Origin: CAVWDI01 sp046259385
GTDB taxonomy: Bacteria > Chloroflexota > Anaerolineae > Anaerolineales > UBA4823
Assembly (NCBI GenBank): GCA_046259385.1
Contig: JBJYWI010000157.1
Span: 4,372-68,371 of the forward strand
Reading direction: 5' to 3'
DNA: 64,000 nucleotides
Part shown: positions 1-6,503 of the stretch, piece by piece
How the letters are laid out: every line of letters starts with the position of its first letter
Numbering within the stretch: position 1 is the first letter of the stretch
The notes under the pieces: generated by a model
Databases searched by the model: none
Told to the model about the DNA's origin: nothing
What the model saw: only the letters and a program-made list of their open reading frames with translations
Made by a program: the position numbers and the translations under genes

Positions 1-171
1 CACTATGGTTGTACTGGCAGGTTTCGTGGGCAGGTCGAGGATGCCGGTGGCAGATGGGCTGCCTTACAAAAAGGAATAGTCATTAGAATTAAAGAAATTC
101 GTGAGTATTTGTTTACTATTTCTGGAGATGCTCATCATCGTGATCGAGCGTCTCTTTTTTTAGCTGGATAA
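1..171 (+). CDS. C-terminal end of an unidentified protein, cut by window start
   Basis: Frame 1 is open from the first base for 56 codons and stops at 169-171. The peptide is rich in charged residues and ends in Arg-Ala-Ser-Leu-Phe-Leu-Ala-Gly. It could be the tail of a gene beginning outside the window. I do not recognise the family, and because the DNA just downstream is decayed, it may also be a remnant or a chance open frame. Confidence 0.3.
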   Translation, partial: HYGCTGRFRGQVEDAGGRWAALQKGIVIRIKEIREYLFTISGDAHHRDRASLFLAG

Positions 172-197
172 ATTTGATTGAGCGATAATAATTGGGT

Positions 198-541
198 CTC
201 GATATCGGAGGCAGTACAGGCAATAGGGCACTTATTGAAACTGCCGGTAATGAAGGGCTGTACTGCATCGGAAGGGATAGTAATTAGCGGTTAGCAGTTA
301 TCGAGGCGCATCCCTGCCTGGCTACCAGGGCTGAGGAGCTTATATTCCCAGTTGAGTACGAACTGATTAAGGTGGCGAATGTGGGCAGGTTCCCAGCCAG
401 GAACTTATAAGTATAGGTTAGCCTGGCTCCTTTTATGATTTTGACAGCCACATTCCTATAGAAGTGAAAGTTGGACTCACAGAAATTGACTCCCGCTTGA
501 AGGATGGCATTATTGTGACCAGTTACAATCCTGGCGATTAA
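198..541 (+). pseudogene. remnant of a BMP-family ABC transporter substrate-binding lipoprotein
   Basis: No long frame survives, but pieces in different frames line up in order with the C-terminal part of BMP (PnrA-like) nucleoside/simple-sugar binding lipoproteins. The piece at 198-287 reads like the family's Gly-Gly-x-Thr-Gly-Asn-x-Ala-Leu-Ile segment followed by Tyr-Cys-Ile-Gly. The piece from about 309 begins with Glu-Ala-His-Pro-Cys-Leu and continues to Glu-Leu-Ile-Lys. The piece ending at 541 carries Tyr-Asp-Phe-Asp-Ser, Lys-Val-Gly-Leu-Thr-Glu-Ile-Asp and Leu-Lys-Asp-Gly, then a stop. In-frame stops and frame changes separate the pieces, so this is a decayed gene. It sits directly before an ATPase remnant, the usual gene order for this transporter type. 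The assignment rests on remembered family patterns. Confidence 0.6.
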
Positions 542-572
542 CCTGTTGAGATGTGAGTTGATTTAAATATTG

Positions 573-912
573 GGTAGCAACTACCAGAGGGTCATCGTGG
601 TACTCGAGTTGGGCAGCCCTGTCAGCCTGCTGGTTGCCAATCAGCTCACGCGCGGCCTGGATGTCGGCTCAATCGAATACATCCACAGCCAGATCATAGA
701 CAAACGGGATAACGGAGTTGGATGAGATTCTATCCCTTTCTGACAGGATTGCGGTTATGTACAATGGTGAAATCGTTGCCATACTTGACGCTGCAAAGGC
801 TTCACGCGAGGAATTGGGTTTATTGATGGCAGGTTCGCATACAGAGGAAAATGAAGAAAATGATAAAATGGATAAATTGGTGAAGAACCGTCCTGAATTT
901 GGGAAATTCTAA
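573..912 (+). pseudogene. remnant of a sugar/nucleoside ABC transporter ATP-binding protein (RbsA-like)
   Basis: The frame from 573 to about 719 encodes a sequence like the end of the second ATPase domain of RbsA-type proteins: a degraded signature region, Leu-Leu-Val-Ala-Asn-Gln (Walker B region), then Leu-Thr-Arg-Gly-Leu-Asp-Val-Gly-Ser-Ile-Glu-Tyr-Ile-His. After Asp-Asn-Gly-Val the frame breaks, and the next frame (718-912) continues with Leu-Asp-Glu-Ile-Leu-Ser-Leu-Ser-Asp-Arg-Ile-Ala-Val-Met-Tyr, the family's switch-region block. About eight codons that normally lie between are gone, so a small deletion with frameshift has destroyed the gene. Only the last third is present. The 718-912 frame alone should not be annotated as a gene. 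Confidence 0.7.
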
Positions 913-915
913 TTG

Positions 916-966
916 AAAGAGGTTTTGGGGCAGGAAATTCGATTTCTCTCCAAACCTCTTTTGTAT
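916..966 (+). terminator. rho-independent terminator after the ABC remnant
   Basis: A 10-bp perfect stem (916-925 pairs with 952-961) encloses a loop of about 26 bases and is followed by a short T run. It lies 3 bases after the stop of the ATPase remnant and before the metal ATPase gene. Confidence 0.6.
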
Positions 967-999
967 TAATAATGGTTGCTTGCTAATAGAAGAAATTTT

Positions 1000-3159
1000 A
1001 TGAAACCTGATCAGATTGTTGAACTGCAAATAAGCGATATGGATTGTATGGAATGCACCCTTCATGTACGCAAAGCATTAGAAAAACTGCAGGGGGTGAA
1101 ATCTGCAGAGGTCTATCTCGGGGCTGAAAAAGCTGTTGTTCACCTTGATCCGGAATTTGTTCAAATTCAGGAGCTGAAACGGGCGGTTGAAAAAGCCGGA
1201 TACAGAGTGTTGGATACTCGCGAGGATGTTTCTAAAGTAACCGGTGCAAGTAAATTCACCCGCAATATCTGGATAATGCTGTTTTTTGTTTTTGGGTTGG
1301 TTCTATTTGCTGTAATTGGCGGAGAATGGCTTGGTTTTTTTGAGCAGATGAATGATTTTGTACCTTGGACAATCTGGTTATTTGTTATTTTTCTTGTTGG
1401 TTATCCTATTTATAAGAATGTAATTCAGGCTGCGCTCCATCGCCAGATTATTGCGCACACATTAATGTTTGTGGGGGTGATCGCTGCGGCAATTGCCGGT
1501 GAATGGATCACTGCTTTGCTGGTAACAATCTTTATGCGAGTTGGGGATTACGTTGAAGGATTTACCACCCAAAAAACACGCGCTTCCATCAAGAGTCTCA
1601 CCTCATTGGCACCGCAAAACGCGAATGTAGAAAGAGACGGGACTGAAATATCCATATCGATCGAAGAAGTAGATATTGGTGATACTGTGATACTTCGTCC
1701 TGGTGAAAAAGTGCCTGTCGATGGTGAGGTATTGAGTGGGTATGCGATTATTGACCAATCAGCAATTACGGGTGAACCCCAACCTTTTGAAGCGGGTGTC
1801 GGTACTTCAGTTTACGCCGCTTCGCTGGTGCAGTCAGGGAGTCTTAAAGTTCGTGCTGAAAAGGTGGGGAGTAATACTACCTTCGGAAAAGTGATATCCC
1901 TGGTAGAGCAAACCGAATCTAAAAAGGCGAATATTCAGCGGGTTGCAGATCGTTTCTCAGCTTATTTTTTACCACTTGTTCTCACGATTGCAGTCATTGC
2001 GTATTTTATCAGTCAGGATCATATGGCAGCGGTTTCAGTACTGGTTGTCGCCTGTTCCTGCGCGTTTGCGCTTGCTACTCCAATTGCCATGCTGGCTTCC
2101 ATCGGTGCCGGGGCGAAACGTGGGTTATTGATCAAGGGAGGAAAATACCTGGAGATCCTGGATCAGGCAAAAGTAATGCTGATCGATAAAACAGGAACGC
2201 TTACATTTGGAAGACCTGAGATCATTGACGTTGAAGTGATTGGATCAGATATGCGGATAGGAAAAACAGTTTATCTATCGCAGGCGGAGTACGAAGAGGA
2301 GGCACTGCGACTTGCAGCGTCTGCGGAGCGATATTCATCTCACCCGTTTGCGAAGGCATTTATAAAAATTGCCCGGGACAAAAACCTGGTGTTGTCTGAA
2401 CCAGAAAAAAGTGAATATGAACCGGGGCTTGGATTAAAAGCGGTCGTGGATGGTTTCCAGGTTGAGGTTGGAAATCCGCGCATGTTTTTAAAGCGGAAAG
2501 GGCATATAATTTTTCCCGAAAAACACAGTATGAAGGATAGAGGAAGAACCATTTTATACATTGGGGTTGATAGGAAGCCGATTGCTGCAGTCATTCTGGA
2601 TGATATTATGCGAGACGAAGTTCCTGCTGCGATTGACAGCATATTTAACCAGGGATTCGAACATGTATCAATCCTGACCGGCGACCGGGATGAAACCGCC
2701 CGGAATCTGGCAAGGCAGATTGAATTAAAACTGGTGAATAAACGAAGAATTGAATACAAGGCTGAACTGCTTCCCCAGGATAAAATTGAAATTGTTAGGG
2801 AGTATCAGAATAAGGGCTATGTGGTGGTTATGGTTGGTGATGGAATCAATGATGCCCCTGCGCTTGCGGGTTCGGATGTGGGCATCGCAATGGGAGCTGC
2901 AGGAAGCGACATTGCCATAGAATCAGCTGATATTGCCCTGCTGCGTGATGATTGGTCGCTCGTGCCAGATGTTATCCGGGTAAGCAGCCGGACAATGCGC
3001 GTTGTGCGAACCAATATTTTTTTTACAGGTTTTTACAATTTGATTGGTCTTTCGCTGGCTGCATTGGGGATCCTTCCGCCGGTGCTGGCAGCCGCGGCTC
3101 AGTCTCTGCCAGATCTGGGAATCCTGGTGAATTCATCCCGACTTCTAAGACAAAAATAG
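1000..3159 (+). CDS. P1B-type heavy-metal-translocating ATPase with a CSC motif
   Basis: Membrane pump expected to export or import a soft metal at the cost of ATP. The 719-residue product has an N-terminal heavy-metal-associated domain (residues 1-70, Cys-Met-Glu-Cys), membrane helices, a Thr-Gly-Glu actuator motif near 258, the phosphorylated Asp396 in Asp-Lys-Thr-Gly-Thr-Leu-Thr, the P1B-specific His-Pro at about 448, and Gly-Asp-Gly-Ile-Asn-Asp-Ala-Pro from 613. The ion-binding helix carries Cys352-Ser353-Cys354 where copper ATPases have Cys-Pro-Cys, so the metal cannot be named. I prefer the ATG at 1000 over the TTG at 976 because the HMA domain begins right after it. No metal chaperone or metalloregulator gene is adjacent. 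Confidence 0.9.
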   Translation: MKPDQIVELQISDMDCMECTLHVRKALEKLQGVKSAEVYLGAEKAVVHLDPEFVQIQELKRAVEKAGYRVLDTREDVSKVTGASKFTRNIWIMLFFVFGLVLFAVIGGEWLGFFEQMNDFVPWTIWLFVIFLVGYPIYKNVIQAALHRQIIAHTLMFVGVIAAAIAGEWITALLVTIFMRVGDYVEGFTTQKTRASIKSLTSLAPQNANVERDGTEISISIEEVDIGDTVILRPGEKVPVDGEVLSGYAIIDQSAITGEPQPFEAGVGTSVYAASLVQSGSLKVRAEKVGSNTTFGKVISLVEQTESKKANIQRVADRFSAYFLPLVLTIAVIAYFISQDHMAAVSVLVVACSCAFALATPIAMLASIGAGAKRGLLIKGGKYLEILDQAKVMLIDKTGTLTFGRPEIIDVEVIGSDMRIGKTVYLSQAEYEEEALRLAASAERYSSHPFAKAFIKIARDKNLVLSEPEKSEYEPGLGLKAVVDGFQVEVGNPRMFLKRKGHIIFPEKHSMKDRGRTILYIGVDRKPIAAVILDDIMRDEVPAAIDSIFNQGFEHVSILTGDRDETARNLARQIELKLVNKRRIEYKAELLPQDKIEIVREYQNKGYVVVMVGDGINDAPALAGSDVGIAMGAAGSDIAIESADIALLRDDWSLVPDVIRVSSRTMRVVRTNIFFTGFYNLIGLSLAALGILPPVLAAAAQSLPDLGILVNSSRLLRQK

Positions 3160-3198
3160 AAATAGAGCTGCCAGTTCTATGGTTGGGGTATTCGCTGG

Positions 3199-4740
3199 TT
3201 ATCTATAAATTAGTGGAAATATAAGCGTGTCGAAGAGCGTTTCATATGCATCGATTCGACCCCATCCATAGGTATTGTTAGGGACCTGTCCCGCGGGAAT
3301 ACCTCCACAGGTTTCCGTGGTTATGCGCGGCAGTGCATTCCTTTCAATAATATTTTCAATTTGATCAACCTGCCCAATTAAATCCGGTCGAGCTGATAGT
3401 AATAGGGCTACCAAACCGGTAACATGGGGGGCAGCCATGCTGGTGCCGCTGGCAGTGCCGTAAGATCCGCCTTTAATACTGGAGCGAACGTTATAACCCG
3501 GGGCGCTAACATTTGGTTTTAATAGGTTGGTGTAATCCGAGGGTCCGCGGCTGCTGAATCCGGTGATGATATCGCCGCTGTCGGTCGCACCAACGCTGAA
3601 AGAGGCTTCATAGATCGCTGGTGGGTGATTGACAGAACCACAGCCTGAGGAGCCAAAATTACCGGTTGAGACCACCACTACAATACCAGCCGCGCGGGTA
3701 TTATTCACGACCGGCATGAGAGAATCCCAATCACAGAGTTCTTCCGGCGGGCAGTACCAGGAATTGTTGACCACATGAGGGGCGAGGTCAGAATTGCCGT
3801 TCTCTCCATTCAAATCAGTTGGTTCCAGAAACCATTCAAAACACTCAATATAAGATGCGAGCGTTCCGTTTCCCTGGTCCATGTTGCGGCAGCCGATCCA
3901 TTTTGCGCCAGGCGCCATCCCGATTTGATTACTCCCCCCGTCATCCCCGATCATCGTGCCCATGGTATGTGTGCCGTGACCAAAGGAATAATCGTCGCAG
4001 GGCTCGTTGGAATCTGGTCCGCAAACCCCTCCGCCCGAGTGAATTGAGTCATGCCAGTTGTAGTTGTGGTCGGCTGAAGAGCCGTTCCAGCCGCGGTATT
4101 TGTTGATCAAAGCTGGATGGTCCCAGTCATAGCCGGTGTCCTGCCCGCCGATAACCACGCCCTGGCCTGTGTAACCCGCCTCCCAGACCTTCGGCGCGTT
4201 TACCTGGTCGATATTCCACTCAACTGCGCCTGGCAGCAGTCTTTGATCGCCAGGTTTGGATTCGGGAAAGGGTTCAGGAAGTTGAATTGAAATTTCATTG
4301 TTTGCGAAAATCCGGGCAACCTCATTCCGCTCTGCTATCTGCGCCATCTCTTCATGAGTGCTTCGCACCCAGATCATGTTTGCAATCCAGAACGCTCGGT
4401 GCTCGATGTTGTTCTTGGTGAGATATTCCAGAATCGGGGCCTGGTTGCTCTCAGCAGTCGCTTTCAATTCTTTTACGACGTAGTGACCCTTTTCCAGCTT
4501 GGTCGGTAAAAATTTAGTCTTTTCAATATTGGCTTGCTGCGTCAGGAAAACCAGATATTCAACCTGTTCTATTGTATTCTGTTCAAGCAAGTCAGGATCC
4601 ATTTTTGTCCGCCATTTTAGTTTCGATGCTTGGATAGATGACTGAGGTCCCAGAGCGATTGCAAACAGCAAGAAGATCGAAAGCGCAAGAAAGTATGTCC
4701 GCGTCATTGTTTTCTGAGCAGGGATTTTATTTATTTGCAT
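3199..4740 (-). CDS. secreted subtilisin-like serine peptidase (S8)
   Basis: Extracellular endopeptidase of family S8. From the Met at 4740 (513 residues) there is a hydrophobic signal sequence (about 12-35), an I9-like propeptide region (about 60-155), then the catalytic domain with Asp201 (Asp-Thr-Gly), His255 (Gly-His-Gly-Thr-His), oxyanion Asn361 and Ser434 (Gly-Thr-Ser-Met-Ala-Ala-Pro). A later Met at 4707 gives a shorter signal peptide and is equally possible. The frame stays open upstream to 5193, but that stretch overlaps murJ and reads as Cys/Ser-rich nonsense. It starts 14 bases after murJ and may be co-transcribed with it. The product ends in Phe-Pro-Leu-Ile-Tyr-Arg, also seen at the end of the beta-helix protein at 6504-9365. 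Confidence 0.92.
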   Translation of the reverse strand: MQINKIPAQKTMTRTYFLALSIFLLFAIALGPQSSIQASKLKWRTKMDPDLLEQNTIEQVEYLVFLTQQANIEKTKFLPTKLEKGHYVVKELKATAESNQAPILEYLTKNNIEHRAFWIANMIWVRSTHEEMAQIAERNEVARIFANNEISIQLPEPFPESKPGDQRLLPGAVEWNIDQVNAPKVWEAGYTGQGVVIGGQDTGYDWDHPALINKYRGWNGSSADHNYNWHDSIHSGGGVCGPDSNEPCDDYSFGHGTHTMGTMIGDDGGSNQIGMAPGAKWIGCRNMDQGNGTLASYIECFEWFLEPTDLNGENGNSDLAPHVVNNSWYCPPEELCDWDSLMPVVNNTRAAGIVVVVSTGNFGSSGCGSVNHPPAIYEASFSVGATDSGDIITGFSSRGPSDYTNLLKPNVSAPGYNVRSSIKGGSYGTASGTSMAAPHVTGLVALLLSARPDLIGQVDQIENIIERNALPRITTETCGGIPAGQVPNNTYGWGRIDAYETLFDTLIFPLIYR

Positions 4741-4754
4741 AAATAGGCTTGCTA

Positions 4755-6272
4755 TTATATTCTTATTAGTATCTTCAATTCCGGAAAAATAAACGGAACG
4801 GCAACCAGGATTGCAGCCCCAAACGAAAGAATCGCTGAAATCAGGGGTTCCAATGGCAATTGCATTCCCAGAAAAACAACCGAAATTCCAGCACCAGCCG
4901 CGATTACTGCTCGGACAAGAGTCCGACCCGCATGAAAAATTCCATTTTCCCGCCGGTTGAGAAGGAAAAGCAGCAATAGCGCTTCGCCAGTAAATGCTAT
5001 TGTATTCGCAAGTGCGATACCAACGGCTCCCATACGGCTTGAGAGGCTGACAGCAAATATGATAAATACCAGCGCGTTTAGTGCAGCTATATATAAGGGG
5101 GTTTTTGCATCCTGCTGGGCATAAAAGGACCGGGCAGCGACTTCCAGCAGCGTATGGCCTACCAACCCCAGCAGGTAAGCCCTTGAAACCCAAACCACGA
5201 GCTCAGTGCCTGCAGCACTGAATCCAAACACAAATTCAACCAGAGGTGGCAGGGCTGCAGAAAGAATCGCCGCGATTGGTATCGTAAGGGCGAGTAGAAC
5301 AAGCACAGCGTTGTTGATAATCACTCCATATCCTTCTCGATTTCCCTGCACAAACAACTCCGATAAAGTTGGCAGGATCGCAATCGCGATCGCTGTTCCA
5401 AGCAGTGTTTCAGGGACCTGCATAATGAACCAGCCGTAGTTTAATGCGGTTACAGACCCTTCTCCCAACCCGGATGCCAGGTTATCGCGCGCGATAAAAA
5501 ACACCTGCAGGAAAAACATGGTCATGATGCGCGGTCCCAATAGGCGTAGAACCTTTATTACCCCTGGATTGTGAAGGTTGATCGCGGGGGTCCAATGAAA
5601 TTTGTAATGAATCAGCCCGGGGATTTGTACCGCCAGATGAAGGAGTGCGCCAATGATCACACCGTATACTAGTCCATGGATGCCAAACCCAAACGCGGGC
5701 AGCGTGATGCTTCCTATTTCAATTCCCCTAGAAGGCGCAAGGATTGCCACGCCAAAAATCTGACCGAGGTTGTACATCGCCGGAGCCATCGCTGGCAGCA
5801 GGAAATGCTGGTTCGCCTGTAAACCAGCCATCACCAGCCCGCTTATAGAAAAAATCAAAATTGCTAACAGATCGAGCCGCATCAATTCGACGGTCAGGGC
5901 TTTCTGGGAGGGAGGGAAACCTGGCGCAATGACATATTCCACCAGAGGGCTGGCAAAAAGAATGATAACAATTGATATAAAAGCAGTTACGGTAAAGGCT
6001 AGATTGAGTATGCGGGAGAATAAATCCCATAAAGCTGGCTGCCCGCTCTTTTTGAGATATTCGGATAGAACCGGTATCAAAGCCACCCCAAGCGCGCCGC
6101 CTGAAATCAAAGCTGACAGCAGGTCGGGAATGTTGTTAGCAGCGTTAAAAACATCGATATCGTAGGTCAAACCAAAATGGCGCGCTATCAACACCTGTCG
6201 GATAAAACCGAGCACTTTATCGAATGCGAAAAATACAGCAATAATGATTGAGGAGCGAGCGATATGGGACAT
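4755..6272 (-). CDS. murJ: lipid II flippase MurJ (MviN family)
   Basis: Integral membrane protein of 505 residues, the normal length for the family, with about 14 hydrophobic segments. MurJ moves lipid II across the cytoplasmic membrane for peptidoglycan synthesis. The N-terminal region (Phe-Asp-Lys-Val-Leu-Gly-Phe-Ile-Arg-Gln, Asp-Val-Phe-Asn-Ala-Ala, then Asn-Ile-Pro-Asp) is typical of MviN/MurJ proteins. The gene runs divergently from the beta-helix gene, with about 230 bases between them, and is followed closely by the subtilase. Confidence 0.92.
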   Translation of the reverse strand: MSHIARSSIIIAVFFAFDKVLGFIRQVLIARHFGLTYDIDVFNAANNIPDLLSALISGGALGVALIPVLSEYLKKSGQPALWDLFSRILNLAFTVTAFISIVIILFASPLVEYVIAPGFPPSQKALTVELMRLDLLAILIFSISGLVMAGLQANQHFLLPAMAPAMYNLGQIFGVAILAPSRGIEIGSITLPAFGFGIHGLVYGVIIGALLHLAVQIPGLIHYKFHWTPAINLHNPGVIKVLRLLGPRIMTMFFLQVFFIARDNLASGLGEGSVTALNYGWFIMQVPETLLGTAIAIAILPTLSELFVQGNREGYGVIINNAVLVLLALTIPIAAILSAALPPLVEFVFGFSAAGTELVVWVSRAYLLGLVGHTLLEVAARSFYAQQDAKTPLYIAALNALVFIIFAVSLSSRMGAVGIALANTIAFTGEALLLLFLLNRRENGIFHAGRTLVRAVIAAGAGISVVFLGMQLPLEPLISAILSFGAAILVAVPFIFPELKILIRI

Positions 6273-6425
6273 ATATAGAAATGGTTGATTCCGGTTTCGC
6301 TGGTTCTATATGCAATTGTTTGTTGAAAAAAATAGAATTAATTTGTCAAGAATCCGGTTATAAATTTCCCGTACGGCTGGATAAGTATAGCATGTATAGG
6401 GATTTTTCGATGAAGACCGGATTAA

Positions 6426-6454
6426 TTGATTTAAACTTAAATTTCATGTAAAAT
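6426..6454 (+). promoter_or_regulatory. sigma-70-like promoter of the beta-helix gene
   Basis: TTGATT at 6426-6431 and TAAAAT at 6449-6454 are separated by 17 bases, which puts transcription start near 6461, about 43 bases before the start codon. Prediction by eye only. Confidence 0.5.
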
Positions 6455-6503
6455 CGAAACAGGGTCGAATCGGATTTACCAATAATTTTCTGGGAGGGAT
6501 TTG

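Noticed and set aside
4741..5193. N-terminal extension of the subtilase frame to 5193
   Set aside because: It overlaps murJ on the same strand in another frame and reads as Cys/Ser/Trp-rich nonsense; the signal peptide begins after 4740.
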